Shown here: piece after piece, positions 16,753-25,343 of the stretch
How the letters are laid out: each line of letters opens with the position of its first letter
Numbering within the stretch: position 1 is the first letter of the stretch
From: an uncultured Porphyromonadaceae bacterium
GTDB lineage: Bacteria; Bacteroidota; Bacteroidia; Bacteroidales; Muribaculaceae
Assembly: GCA_900540625.1 (NCBI GenBank)
Contig: UQGP01000031.1
Coordinates: 1 to 30,449, forward strand
Direction of reading: 5' to 3'
Length of the DNA stretch: 30,449 bases
Notes under the pieces: model-generated
What the model saw: only the letters and a program-made list of their open reading frames with translations
Database searches by the model: none
Told to the model about the DNA's origin: nothing
Program-made: the position numbers and the translations under genes

Positions 16753-18657
16753 CTATTGTATTGTTGTGGCATCGGAACATTCTGAGTTCTCAGAACGCTC
16801 AATGTTCTCGGTGGCCTCTGAATTCTCCGAAGACTCCGAGTCGTCTGTTTTTTCGCCGTTTAATCGTGAGATAAGGCCTTCGAAGGTCTTAATGACAGAG
16901 GGGATGTCGCGACGGCGCACGCGTACCGGAATCTCGTTGAGGAGGTGTATAACGTATATGTCCTTGGAATTGTGCAGATACTCGACTACGGACTCCAATT
17001 CGGGCGCGAGAGGTGCTGTCGCATTGTGTAAAGTATAGCGCGAATACCATGGCACGGTTTGCGACGAAATTTCGCGGTAGGATTGGATTAGCGCATGTAA
17101 GCGAGGCAAAATCTCGGCAGGTACAACCTCTTCGAAGGTAAATTCCTTGGCTTCGAGATTGCGATCTTCGCGTGAAAAAAGTCGCATAAGTTGCGAAGGG
17201 CGTTTGATTTTCTCGTTGAGCTTGCGCAGCCAGTCAAAATCAAGCATCGATGTGTCGCCTACGGCCTTGTAGGTGAAGAATATGCCCAGCGGAGTCATAA
17301 CCATGGTGCTCAGCCAAATGCCGAACCATACGGCGGTCTTGCCGTCACGCGCCATCTTGTATCCCGAGTTGTCAAAGATGAAGTATACGATGAATAGCAA
17401 TACGCTAAGTACCAGTGGAGTACCTATGCCGCCTTTCTTGACGATAGCTCCCAAGGGCGCACCGATGAAGAAGAATATGATGCAGGCTATGGACAACGTG
17501 AACTTCTTCTGCATCTCTATGTCGTGTTTGCGCATGGACTTCTCCTGATCAAGGAGTACCGTACTCTTGAACTCGTACTCGTTGCGCACGCGCTGGACTT
17601 TGGCCAAAGCCTGCGTTACGTACGACCGTGCCATTGAGGCGTTGGGTCGAGCGAAGACACTATCTATATTTATCTGTCGGCGCGGATGCACTGACGGCCG
17701 TGTAATTCGCTCTAACTTGTGGTTGACATATTGCTGGGTATAATATGACAGCCCTAAGTAGGGTGTTTCCTTGAGTTCGGTGCCGAAGACCTGTCCGATG
17801 CTGTCCACTTTGGCTTGTATCGAGTCAATGGCGTGCGACAACTCGGAGATATTCATGCCTACGTACTGCGAACGTATTCCTTGCTCGTTGAGGCGGTTGA
17901 AATTGGCGTCAAAGGGAAAGTACACTTGCTTGTCGTCAAAACTTTCGCGACGGAAGGGCATAAATCCGCGGTTGTTGGCGCCCAGCGAATTGTCGGTGAA
18001 ATTCTCGAAAAGTTCGCCGTGGTACAAGTGCAGGAAAAGTTGCGTCTTGTCCTGCGTGAACATCATCTTAGCGCTGTCGGCAAGGATGATGCGCGAGTTG
18101 TCTATACCGCGGCTTACGTCGTAAATAATCATGTCGTGCAGCATACCGGTGTTGCGGTCCTTGCGTTCGACGTATATGTTCATATCCGGGATATCGCTGT
18201 AAAAAGACTTCTCCGGAATCTCCAGCTCGGGACTCTTCTGTCGCATCGAAAACAGCAGCGTCCACATCTTGGTCTGCGCTACCGGCAACACGTTATTCTG
18301 AAAAAAGAAAGCGCCTATGGAGATAAACACCATCAGCACTATCAGCGGGCGCATGATGCGGAACAGCGAGATGCCGGCAGCCTTCATTGCCGTAAGCTCG
18401 AGTTTCTCGCCGAGGTTGCCGAAGGTCATCAGCGACGCCAGCAGCACCGCCAGCGGTAGCGCCATAGGCACCATTGTCAGCGCCGCATAGAAAAACAATT
18501 CGCAAATCACCGAGAAATCCAGACCCTTGCCGACAAGATCCTCGATGTACTTCCACAGGAATTGCATCATCAGAATAAATAAACTGATGAAGAACGTCAT
18601 AGCCAGCAGCGGTACAAACCGTTGCAACATAAAAGAATGTAGCCGCTTCAGAATCAT
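16753..18657 (-). CDS. LptF/LptG family (YjgP/YjgQ) LPS export permease
   Basis: Inner-membrane permease of the Lpt system that extracts lipopolysaccharide and passes it to the periplasmic bridge. TM1 is in RFVPLLAMTFFISLFILMM, TM2-3 lie within about residues 55-130 (with GNLGEKLELTAMKAAGIS, the conserved coupling-helix region), a large periplasmic jellyroll domain follows, then three TM near residues 390-480. I start at ATG 18657 (MILKRLHSF); the longer start at 18696 adds 13 unconvincing residues. At 634 aa it is much longer than E. coli LptF/G (~360 aa): extra length is in the periplasmic domain and in a cytoplasmic tail of ~150 residues ending in a Ser/Glu/Asn-rich stretch (SENSE-like units). 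Long forms are known in Bacteroidetes. F versus G cannot be assigned. Confidence 0.9.
   Translation of the reverse strand: MILKRLHSFMLQRFVPLLAMTFFISLFILMMQFLWKYIEDLVGKGLDFSVICELFFYAALTMVPMALPLAVLLASLMTFGNLGEKLELTAMKAAGISLFRIMRPLIVLMVFISIGAFFFQNNVLPVAQTKMWTLLFSMRQKSPELEIPEKSFYSDIPDMNIYVERKDRNTGMLHDMIIYDVSRGIDNSRIILADSAKMMFTQDKTQLFLHLYHGELFENFTDNSLGANNRGFMPFRRESFDDKQVYFPFDANFNRLNEQGIRSQYVGMNISELSHAIDSIQAKVDSIGQVFGTELKETPYLGLSYYTQQYVNHKLERITRPSVHPRRQINIDSVFARPNASMARSYVTQALAKVQRVRNEYEFKSTVLLDQEKSMRKHDIEMQKKFTLSIACIIFFFIGAPLGAIVKKGGIGTPLVLSVLLFIVYFIFDNSGYKMARDGKTAVWFGIWLSTMVMTPLGIFFTYKAVGDTSMLDFDWLRKLNEKIKRPSQLMRLFSREDRNLEAKEFTFEEVVPAEILPRLHALIQSYREISSQTVPWYSRYTLHNATAPLAPELESVVEYLHNSKDIYVIHLLNEIPVRVRRRDIPSVIKTFEGLISRLNGEKTDDSESSENSEATENIERSENSECSDATTIQ
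16780..16795. repeat. Small palindrome at lptF 3' end, upstream of ribBA
   Basis: TTCTGAG at 16780-16786 pairs with CTCAGAA at 16789-16795 with a 2-nt centre. It lies inside the last codons of lptF, 44 bp before the ribBA start. It arises within Ser-Glu-Asn codon repeats, so it may be a by-product of coding; a role in coupling or processing the lptF-ribBA message is possible but unsupported. Confidence 0.35.
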
Positions 18658-18722
18658 AACGATGCAATAAGTGTTGTGTGGTATCGGCCACTGCAACCGC
18701 AGCGTGCGTACCTATCAAAATG

Positions 18723-18730
18723 CAAAGTTA
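18723..18730 (-). promoter_or_regulatory. Candidate -7 element for lptF-ribBA
   Basis: TAACTTTG on the minus strand matches TAnnTTTG. No TTTG is found at the matching -33 distance. A start near 18716 would give a leader of about 59 nt before lptF. Confidence 0.45.
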
Positions 18731-18806
18731 GCGATTTTCGGCCGCATAGACACCACCCTCGTCCCTAAATATGCACGAAAAAATTCCGTAGCGCACGAAA
18801 AAAACT

Positions 18807-18843
18807 CCGCAGAGCCTTCGGTCATTTCCCGAAAGCCCTGCGG
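18807..18843 (-). terminator. Intrinsic terminator downstream of DUF4293 gene
   Basis: A 15-bp stem with two mismatches (18807-18821 with 18829-18843) and a 7-nt loop is followed on the minus strand, after AG, by seven T residues (18804-18798). It lies about 140 nt beyond the DUF4293 stop and separates that unit from lptF. Confidence 0.8.
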
Positions 18844-18857
18844 ACAAGATGAGTGAA

Positions 18858-18924
18858 GTTGATTATCTCATTAGCCGTTCATGTTTTGAACGGCCTACCG
18901 TAAAACGATTAGATAATTATCAAC
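18858..18924 (-). ncRNA. Composite stem-loop in the DUF4293 3' UTR (possible 3'-UTR sRNA)
   Basis: An outer stem joins 18858-18868 to 18911-18924 (11 pairs with a 3-nt bulge). Inside it GCCGTTCA (18874-18881) pairs perfectly with TGAACGGC (18887-18894) around a 5-nt loop. The structure precedes the strong terminator at 18807-18843. The arrangement (structured RNA plus Rho-independent terminator after an mRNA) is that of 3'-UTR-derived small RNAs, but it could also just protect the mRNA end. Covariation has not been tested. Confidence 0.4.
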
Positions 18925-18978
18925 TGCATCGATATGTTATTGTTGTGTGCAAGCAACGCTCTGATGGAGCGAGGGTTG

Positions 18979-19386
18979 TCAGCGGAGGCGGTCGGCGCTA
19001 CGGAGCAGACGGTAGTCGCGGCGCATCAGGCGCAGCGCGGCAAAGGTGGATATGAGCGCCAGCACCGGCATGACGATGCCGCCTGTGACGGCGATAGCTG
19101 CACCCTCAAGTCCGGCGCAGGTGTACGCCGCAATGGTCGCTCCAAGCACTACGATGAGGCCCAAGGCAAGGCGAGTTACCTTCATTTGGTAGCGCAGGTT
19201 GCGATATAAGAATATGTCTATCAGCAGCAATAAGGCTACAAGAATGTCCACGCACAGCAGTACGGGGGTCTGCACGGCGCACACATCGGCGCCTTCGGCC
19301 GTGGTGGCGTAGGGTAGGAAGCCCGCGAGGGCTACGAAGATTGCGGAAATAAGCAGCAGTACGGACTGCCAACGTTGGATTACCAT
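18979..19386 (-). CDS. DUF4293 family small membrane protein
   Basis: 135-aa integral membrane protein with four predicted helices (about residues 8-25, 40-60, 70-90 and 97-118) and short loops, ending in a basic tail (RLMRRDYRLLRSADRLR). The opening MVIQRWQSVLLLISAIF matches the usual MIQRIQT-x-LLL start of DUF4293 proteins, which are widespread in Bacteroidetes and have no known function. It is followed by a structured 3' UTR and terminator and lies 91 bp after the large TPR gene on the same strand. Confidence 0.78.
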   Translation of the reverse strand: MVIQRWQSVLLLISAIFVALAGFLPYATTAEGADVCAVQTPVLLCVDILVALLLLIDIFLYRNLRYQMKVTRLALGLIVVLGATIAAYTCAGLEGAAIAVTGGIVMPVLALISTFAALRLMRRDYRLLRSADRLR

Positions 19387-19477
19387 GGTTGTTTTGTTTT
19401 TAGGTGGTGTATGTGTGAGTTTTTTTTAATTGCGTATTGAGCAGTGTGTATTTGGCGATACTACAGGATGTTACGGC

Positions 19478-21727
19478 TTATTGACCGTTGCGTAGAGCCT
19501 CCTCGATAAGGGTCATTTTCACCGGAGTGATACCCGCGTTGCGCAAGATGTCACTATCGGCCTCCAAACGCCGTATCAGCGCTTCCATATCGCCGTCCTG
19601 TTGTGCAAGGCGGTAATGGGAGAGTGCCTCGCGGATGTTGCCGGAAGCCGCTTCAAGATGCCCGATGTTCAGATGATCCTCCGTAGTGAGTTTTTCGGCG
19701 TTTATGCGTTGCCAATACTTGCGCGCGGACTCGTAATCACCTTGCGCGAACAAAACCCAGGCAAAAGGCCGCCATAGCCGAGTATCATCCGGGTCGGCAA
19801 ACTCGACCTTGCGCAGGAGGTTGAGAACCTTGGGCCAACGCGAGAGACGAATATATGCGTAGGCCAATGCTATGGTCGCGTTTGTATCCTCGGGCGCTGC
19901 TTCGGAAAGCCGTTTGTAATATGTCAGGGCCTGTCCGTGACGACCCATACGGCGGTTGGTATATGCCAGGCGTCGCTGCAGCCATCGGCTGTTATCGTCC
20001 AGCAGCTCGGCATGTTCGTAAGCGGACAAAGCTGCGGACATATCGCCTAATTGTTCGTGGCAATATCCTATCTTCTGATACAAGGTGGACTCGGGCGCGA
20101 CACTTGCCTCCTCGAGGTTGCGGAAAGCTGTCAGCGCGTCCTCCCAGTATTCGTACTTAAAATAATACTCGCCCAGAAGCGACACCAAAGCCTCATCATT
20201 GATGTACGGTGCCAATGCCGGGACGGTGAGCAAGTTGAGTCCCTCGCGATAAGGGTCGGCGAATTCGCCTTTGCGGCGGTAGAGCTTGACAAATCGGTAG
20301 TAGTCTTGCAGGAAGGTACGTGTGGCGCGGCGCACCGCCACGTCACGTCCGGACATATTCGCCTCATTCGGGTCTGCGGCTTCGGCGATTTGATCGGAGT
20401 TATGCTGTAATTGATTTACTATAAGGTTGCGTTGAGCCTGCGGGACGATGTCGGCGGACAGCACCATAGAATATTTGTCACTGTCGCACAGGAAGGCCAA
20501 TTTTTCGACGAGTTGTGCAATGCCGCCACTTCCGCATGTGGTGTTTACTACGGATGAATGTTCAGAATTGTAGGGTATAAACCAATTGATTGCATCGTTG
20601 AAGAACGCATAATTTTTGAGGTGCGCAAATGTGCTCATAAAGATGTCTGCGCCATCCTGCTGCATCTCGCCCATGCGTCGTAATCCATCGGCTATGCCGC
20701 TGTGCTCAAGCATACCTTCCCATTCGGGGTTTGCCTCCAGCTTTTCGAGATCTTCAATCTTAAGCCCTTCGGGCGGAAGATTACCCTCTTTGATTTGGTC
20801 CATTATGCTGTCGCGGATTTTGTTGACTCCGGGGATAATTTCGTTGCGCATAGCACGATCCACATTCTCGGTGTTTCGTGTCCGTACCATTTCCAAAGTC
20901 ACCGTCTTGAAGTCTCGGTTCCAAGTCTCGGTTTCGGCTACAGACGCCAGAATGTCCGCCAATAACGGCGCTACGGGGCGACGTCGGTGGCGGAAAAGCA
21001 TAATAGTCAAGGCACACAATGCGATGGCCGCAATACGTGGACGACTATCGGCATAGGCCATATACAGGCGAGCCATAGCGACTTGTCGGCCCGTGTCGGC
21101 ATACTGTAAATCGCCGAGCATCAGAGCGGCAATGATGCAAGCGGCATAAGTCTCGACATCGAGTTCCTCGCCTTTGGCGGACACGGTATCGACTCCTTGT
21201 ATCAGATGCTCCAATTGTTCATCCTTGAGCGGGTGAGATGTCCAGACGTATTCGAACAAAGCCTTGAGCGCTTCCTCCTTGGGCTTTTGACCGCGGTACG
21301 CCGTGCCCTCTGAATCGGCGGAAGCCAGTGTCGACACGAGGTCCGTATCTGCATCTATGGCCGAATAATAAGCCTCCAATAGAGTCTCAAGATTCTCGCC
21401 TCTGAGTTGGCGTAGCCGTACGATATCAAAATATAGCGAACTATATCCCGGGATGTCTATGGCGCGGCGCAACCTATCAAAAAGCGACCAAGCCTCCAAC
21501 TGCATACGCCCGAAGACTCTATCGAGATCCGGGTCGACAACGCCCTCTGAAAAATAGGATAGCATATAGCCGTAATTGGTGATTGCGGTTTTGATGTCCG
21601 CACCCACCTCCCATTGCATTTTTTGCTCGGCCAAAGCCTGCATTTGCATTAAGGCGGTTTTCAAGTGTCCGGCAGAGATGTCTTCGTTGATGTTGCGCAG
21701 TCGGTTTATGGTTTCGTTTCTGCTCAT
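19478..21727 (-). CDS. Large tetratricopeptide-repeat protein
   Basis: 749-aa soluble, mostly helical protein. The C-terminal third has clear TPRs: YFKYEYWEDALTAFRNLEEA, LYQKIGYCHEQLGDMSAALSAYEHAELLDD, RRMGRHGQALTYYKRLSEAAPED and FAQGDYESARKYWQRINAEK are successive units cited here as landmarks of the repeat. The N-terminal two thirds is helical with no named domain visible to me. No signal peptide is seen. I use ATG 21727 (MSRNETINRLRN); the frame stays open to 21790 but that extension looks non-coding. It resembles long TPR proteins of unknown role that are common in Bacteroidales; its function cannot be assigned. Confidence 0.72.
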   Translation of the reverse strand: MSRNETINRLRNINEDISAGHLKTALMQMQALAEQKMQWEVGADIKTAITNYGYMLSYFSEGVVDPDLDRVFGRMQLEAWSLFDRLRRAIDIPGYSSLYFDIVRLRQLRGENLETLLEAYYSAIDADTDLVSTLASADSEGTAYRGQKPKEEALKALFEYVWTSHPLKDEQLEHLIQGVDTVSAKGEELDVETYAACIIAALMLGDLQYADTGRQVAMARLYMAYADSRPRIAAIALCALTIMLFRHRRRPVAPLLADILASVAETETWNRDFKTVTLEMVRTRNTENVDRAMRNEIIPGVNKIRDSIMDQIKEGNLPPEGLKIEDLEKLEANPEWEGMLEHSGIADGLRRMGEMQQDGADIFMSTFAHLKNYAFFNDAINWFIPYNSEHSSVVNTTCGSGGIAQLVEKLAFLCDSDKYSMVLSADIVPQAQRNLIVNQLQHNSDQIAEAADPNEANMSGRDVAVRRATRTFLQDYYRFVKLYRRKGEFADPYREGLNLLTVPALAPYINDEALVSLLGEYYFKYEYWEDALTAFRNLEEASVAPESTLYQKIGYCHEQLGDMSAALSAYEHAELLDDNSRWLQRRLAYTNRRMGRHGQALTYYKRLSEAAPEDTNATIALAYAYIRLSRWPKVLNLLRKVEFADPDDTRLWRPFAWVLFAQGDYESARKYWQRINAEKLTTEDHLNIGHLEAASGNIREALSHYRLAQQDGDMEALIRRLEADSDILRNAGITPVKMTLIEEALRNGQ

Positions 21728-21931
21728 TGAAAGAGGTCTTATGTTTTGTTTTAAGTTTCGGACCGTGCTTGCATATTGGGGTGCACCCACTGAAGCTCGG
21801 ATATACCGGACGCTTTGCTACGTGTAGGATGTACGCCCGGGATCACATATATGGCTACATATATTTATTGTGTGTCGTAAGTTTTATTATTAAGCAGCAT
21901 TTGCACGACATACGCCTAAATATATAATATG

Positions 21932-22504
21932 TCATGCAAACTCTATGCCAAGAGCGGCAAGGCGCTCCTTGAGCCTTTCGGCCTTTTCTCGATCCAAGGG
22001 CCATCCCAAAGGAATAATGTCGTAAGGGCCGGAAGAAAGGTAGGCAACCGCCGAGAGCCCGGAGAACGCAACACGTCGTACATCGCTCCATAGTATGCGG
22101 CAATCCTCCGGTATGCGGCCGAAGCCTTCGGCGCCGGCATCATAGCGTATCCATAGGCCATTATCGTCCATAGTCACGCGTCGAGGATAGGTCCACAGCA
22201 CGGCGCGTCGTGACGTGGCATAGCTTAGGTATACCATCATTATTATCGAAGGATACAGCAGCAAGGCCACCATCAAAGCCACGAATATGCATACGGGCCA
22301 CCATGCGGCTGCAACGGCCAATGCGCAAGGTACAATCAGCAGCCACCAATGTCGTCCGAGCCATATCGGGAACGCACGGCGTACGTATGCAGCCGCTCCG
22401 GGCGCAAAGAGCCCGTTGTTGTCCTCGTCCGCCGCCTGAGGCGCAGTTTCAGCGACCTTAGCGTTTTTGACGTCTTTAGCGCCTTTGATATTGTTGTTCA
22501 TCAT
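21932..22504 (-). CDS. Two-TM membrane protein with YcxB/PH-like C-terminal domain
   Basis: 190-aa protein: a polar N-terminal tail of ~45 residues, two hydrophobic helices (about residues 52-70 and 71-93, in WWLLIVPCALAVAAAWW and VALMVALLLYPSIIMMVYL), then a cytoplasmic beta-rich domain (VTMDDNGLWIRY, ILWSDVRRVAFS, DIIPLGWP) that resembles YcxB-like/bacterial PH domains, with a final amphipathic helix. Function is unknown. A perfect promoter lies directly upstream, so close that transcription should begin at or next to the ATG. Start choice between ATG 22504 and the next codon ATG 22501 is open. Confidence 0.65.
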   Translation of the reverse strand: MMNNNIKGAKDVKNAKVAETAPQAADEDNNGLFAPGAAAYVRRAFPIWLGRHWWLLIVPCALAVAAAWWPVCIFVALMVALLLYPSIIMMVYLSYATSRRAVLWTYPRRVTMDDNGLWIRYDAGAEGFGRIPEDCRILWSDVRRVAFSGLSAVAYLSSGPYDIIPLGWPLDREKAERLKERLAALGIEFA

Positions 22505-22508
22505 ACGG

Positions 22509-22540
22509 CAAAATTACGCCATTTGTGTCGAACGGCCAAA
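22509..22540 (-). promoter_or_regulatory. Perfect -33/-7 promoter abutting the two-TM gene (leaderless)
   Basis: Minus-strand TTTG (22540-22537), 20 nt, then TAATTTTG (22516-22509). Only four bases (CCGT) separate the last G from the ATG at 22504. Since the start site usually lies about 5-8 nt after this element, the transcript should be leaderless or nearly so. Confidence 0.7.
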
Positions 22541-22660
22541 TCACGGATAGAATCGACCGGCGGTTGATGTTATTGCATTACACGGAGGTTCTGAGGCCGG
22601 ACAACACTTGCAGTAGGGTGTCGTTAGGACTTACCGCGTCATTGCAAGAACGAAAACGGA

Positions 22661-22697
22661 GCAGGCCGCGACATCCTGAGCGGATATCGCGGCCTGC
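22661..22697 (-). terminator. Stem-loop terminator after efp
   Basis: GCAGGCCGCGA (22661-22671) pairs perfectly with TCGCGGCCTGC (22687-22697), giving an 11-bp GC-rich stem 30 nt past the efp stop. The downstream T-tract on the minus strand is interrupted (TCCGTTTTCGTTC). Confidence 0.65.
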
Positions 22698-22726
22698 TTT
22701 GTACTTTGGTTGGGGTAGGGACGTAA

Positions 22727-23290
22727 TTACTTAACGCGCTCTACGTAGCTGCCGTCGCTGGTGTTGATGCGCACCTTGTCGCCTACGTTGCAGAACAGAG
22801 GCACACGTATCTCGGCGCCGGTTTCTACCGTTGCGGGCTTCAGGGTGTTTGTAGCTGTATCGCCCTTGATACCGGGTTCGGTGTAGGTAATCTCCAGGAC
22901 TACAGATTGAGGCATTTCGCAGGTGAGGATGGTGTCCGAAGCAGCGTGTACCATAGCTTCGCAGATATCGCCTTCTTTGAGGAACTGAACGCCTTCGATG
23001 CTCTCGCCGGGGATAGCTACCTGTTCAAAGGTCTCGGTGTGCATGAAGTTGTAGCCCATATCGTCCTTGTACAGATACTGGTAGGGGCGACGTTCGATGC
23101 GTACTTCGTCCACCTTGACACCCGAGTTCCAAGTCTTGTCAATGATGCGGCCGGTCTTGACGTTTCTCAGTTTGGTGCGGACAAAAGCCGGGCCTTTGCC
23201 GGGCTTTACGTGCAGAAATTCAACGATGAAGAAGTAGTTGCCATCGATTTCGAGGCACATACCGTTCTTAAAATCAGCTGTTGTTGCCAT
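22727..23290 (-). CDS. efp: Translation elongation factor P
   Basis: EF-P binds between the P and E sites and relieves ribosome stalling at polyproline stretches. The 187-aa product has the three beta-barrel domains: KOW-like domain I with the loop HVKPGKGPAF (tip lysine K32, equivalent to the residue modified in other bacteria), domain II, and a C-terminal OB domain with the family signature around KGDTATNTLKPATVETGAEIRVP (quoted only as landmark) and VRINTSDGSYVERVK at the end. No EpmA/EpmB or DHS-type modification gene is nearby. It is transcribed divergently from trigger factor, another factor of protein synthesis. Confidence 0.95.
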   Translation of the reverse strand: MATTADFKNGMCLEIDGNYFFIVEFLHVKPGKGPAFVRTKLRNVKTGRIIDKTWNSGVKVDEVRIERRPYQYLYKDDMGYNFMHTETFEQVAIPGESIEGVQFLKEGDICEAMVHAASDTILTCEMPQSVVLEITYTEPGIKGDTATNTLKPATVETGAEIRVPLFCNVGDKVRINTSDGSYVERVK

Positions 23291-23406
23291 GTCGTATTAT
23301 GCTTTGTTGTTTCGTGTTATATAATCGTACTTACAAGCCTCATCGAGGATGTGCCCGTACGTCGTTCGCAATAACGTGATGACGTCAGTCCCCCCGAAAA
23401 GGCTTG

Positions 23407-23414
23407 CAAATTTA
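23407..23414 (-). promoter_or_regulatory. Candidate -7 element for efp
   Basis: Minus-strand TAAATTTG matches TAnnTTTG; no TTTG at the usual -33 spacing. The predicted start near 23400 gives a leader of about 110 nt to efp. Confidence 0.45.
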
Positions 23415-23439
23415 CGATTTTTTTTGCAAAGCCGAACGC

Positions 23440-23497
23440 TTTGCGGCATATAAAGTCAAAATAAATTTGTACGTGTGGATATTAATGGCTAATTTTG
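23440..23497 (+). promoter_or_regulatory. Two overlapping promoters for trigger factor
   Basis: Promoter A: TTTG 23440-23443, 18 nt, TAAATTTG 23462-23469. Promoter B: TTTG 23466-23469 (the end of A's -7 element), 20 nt, TAATTTTG 23490-23497. Both match the Bacteroidetes pattern. Predicted starts are near 23476 and 23504, with leaders of about 110 and 80 nt. Confidence 0.65.
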
Positions 23498-23584
23498 CGT
23501 GCATTTTTGTGGGGGAGTTATATCCGCTACAAAGGCATATACACAGACAACAATAAGATATAACACTACCAATAACAACGCCAA

Positions 23585-24952
23585 ATGAACGTAACGATAG
23601 AAAAAACCTCGGCGGTTTACGGTATCATCAACGTAAACGTTGTAGAGGCCGATTACGCAGACAAGGTTAAGAAAGAACTGCGTACCATCGGTACCAAACG
23701 TGTCATCCCCGGATTTCGTCAGGGCCATGCACCTCTGCCTACTCTCACCCGAATGTTCGGAAAGCAAGTCAAGAGCGAAGTGCTCAATGATGTGGTATAT
23801 GATGCCGTCATTCGCCACATTCGCGACAATAAACTTCACGTGCTCGGCGAACCCCTGCCCTTGGAGAAGAAAGAAATAAACCTCGAAGACAAAGACTACG
23901 ACTTCAAATATGAAATCGGCTTTGCTCCCGAACTTAATATAACCGTAGATAAGGACATCAAACTGACTCGATATGCAATAGAAGTATCCGAGCAGATGTA
24001 CAAAGACGAAGATGAAGCTCTGCGCAAGCGCTTCGGCAGTCAAGTGCCCGGTGATGTTACCGATGACCGCAGCCTTATCAAAGGTTCGTTGCAACAGCTC
24101 AACGCCGACGGCACCGTCAACGAAAACGAAGGCGCTATCCAAGTGAATAATGCCATAGTCGCACCCTTCACTTTCAAAGATGAAAAGCAAAAGGCTCTCT
24201 TCGTTGACAAGCATGTAGATGACAAGGTTGTATTCAACCCCTATGACAGCTGCAACGGCAACGCCGCCGAGTTGTCCTCCATGCTCAATATCGACAAGAG
24301 CATTGCCGGCGATATTCATAGTGACTTCGTGCTCGCTATCAGCGAAATCATCGTAATGAAGGAAGCCGAACATAACCAGACATTCTTCGACCAAGTATTT
24401 GGAAAGGACAAAGTGCAAGACGAAGCCGCATACGAGGCTGCCGTCAAAGACGGATTGGCTGCACAGTTGGCTCGCAACTCAAACGAGCTCTTTGATGTGA
24501 CTGCACGTAACTACTTCATCGAGAAGTACGGCGATATGGAACTTCCCACCGAATTCCTTAAGAAGTGGCTTGTAGCTCGCAACGAAGAACTCACTGTCGA
24601 AAATATCGACAAAGAATACGAGCAGATGCTTCCCTCGCTCAAGTGGCAGCTTATCGAAGAGCGTATCGCCAACGTCCTGAACGTCGAGCTCAAGGAAGAT
24701 GACGTTTTGGAATACGCCAAGGCTGTAGCAAACCACCAGTTTGTTCAGTATGGTATCACCAATATGGATGATGCAACCATCACCGAATACGCCAAACGCC
24801 TGCTTAATGATAACAACACGCGTTCGCGCATCGTAGAGGCCGCCAGCGAGATGAAGCTCTTCAACACCATCCGCACCAGCGTAACCATCGAAGAAAAGAA
24901 GGTATCCTTCGACGAATTCAAGAAAATCGCCGGAGAAACTAAGGCACTGTAA
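23585..24952 (+). CDS. tig: Trigger factor (ribosome-associated chaperone)
   Basis: Binds nascent chains at the ribosome exit tunnel. The N-terminal domain contains the ribosome-docking signature GFRQGHAP (residues 43-50). The middle region, where the FKBP-type peptidyl-prolyl isomerase domain sits, is diverged (DRSLIKGSLQQLNADGTV onward) and isomerase activity should not be assumed. The C-terminal arm domain is helical and charged. At 455 aa it has normal length. ATG 23585 follows an A-rich leader with no SD. It has a double promoter and lies apart from the clpP-clpX genes that follow tig in many bacteria; here tRNA-His follows. Confidence 0.93.
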   Translation: MNVTIEKTSAVYGIINVNVVEADYADKVKKELRTIGTKRVIPGFRQGHAPLPTLTRMFGKQVKSEVLNDVVYDAVIRHIRDNKLHVLGEPLPLEKKEINLEDKDYDFKYEIGFAPELNITVDKDIKLTRYAIEVSEQMYKDEDEALRKRFGSQVPGDVTDDRSLIKGSLQQLNADGTVNENEGAIQVNNAIVAPFTFKDEKQKALFVDKHVDDKVVFNPYDSCNGNAAELSSMLNIDKSIAGDIHSDFVLAISEIIVMKEAEHNQTFFDQVFGKDKVQDEAAYEAAVKDGLAAQLARNSNELFDVTARNYFIEKYGDMELPTEFLKKWLVARNEELTVENIDKEYEQMLPSLKWQLIEERIANVLNVELKEDDVLEYAKAVANHQFVQYGITNMDDATITEYAKRLLNDNNTRSRIVEAASEMKLFNTIRTSVTIEEKKVSFDEFKKIAGETKAL

Positions 24953-25343
24953 GACATAGACAGCCTGTTGTCTGTTAAATACTATTAAATTTCGAACGAC
25001 TATTAAACTATCTGCTGTTGTCGCCGTCATATAGACAAAGACTTCAAAAACACTCCGACAACATAGATACTATATATAGCAATCAAATGCGATAGTAATG
25101 TAATAGACTGGCTTTAAGATTAATATCGCGCCCCGGGTCGAGACGATCCGGGGCGCGTGGCATTTAGTCCGGTTCGGTTGAATGTGTGTAAGTAAGCCAT
25201 TGCCGAATAAACACAAGCTGATTTGTTGGCTTGAGATGAATACGACGAGAGTCAACGTTTAGGAATATGTAGAAAATAAATTTCTCAAATATAGCGTGTT
25301 ATGAGAATGGGGTAAAAAATATTTCGAAAAAAATGTCCGAAGG
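24953..25343. other. Intergenic region between tig and tRNA-His promoter
   Basis: No gene is supported here. It holds a direct repeat of ACTATTAAA (24981-24989 and 24999-25007, 18-nt period), a GC-rich hairpin listed separately (25127-25157), and A/T-rich DNA leading to the tRNA promoter. Confidence 0.6.
25127..25157. terminator. GC-rich stem-loop downstream of tig
   Basis: CGCGCCCCGG (25127-25136) pairs perfectly with CCGGGGCGCG (25148-25157), loop 11 nt. It lies ~175 nt after the tig stop; no U-tract follows on the plus strand, so it is a likely but not classical terminator. Confidence 0.55.

Noticed and set aside
16737..16800. FMN riboswitch in front of ribBA
   Set aside because: The gene starts 16 bp after lptF; no RFN-like conserved elements are present in the spacer.
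23489..24418. 309-aa open frame opposite trigger factor
   Set aside because: Mirror of the tig coding sequence; it also runs over the tig leader and its start is not supported by a promoter.
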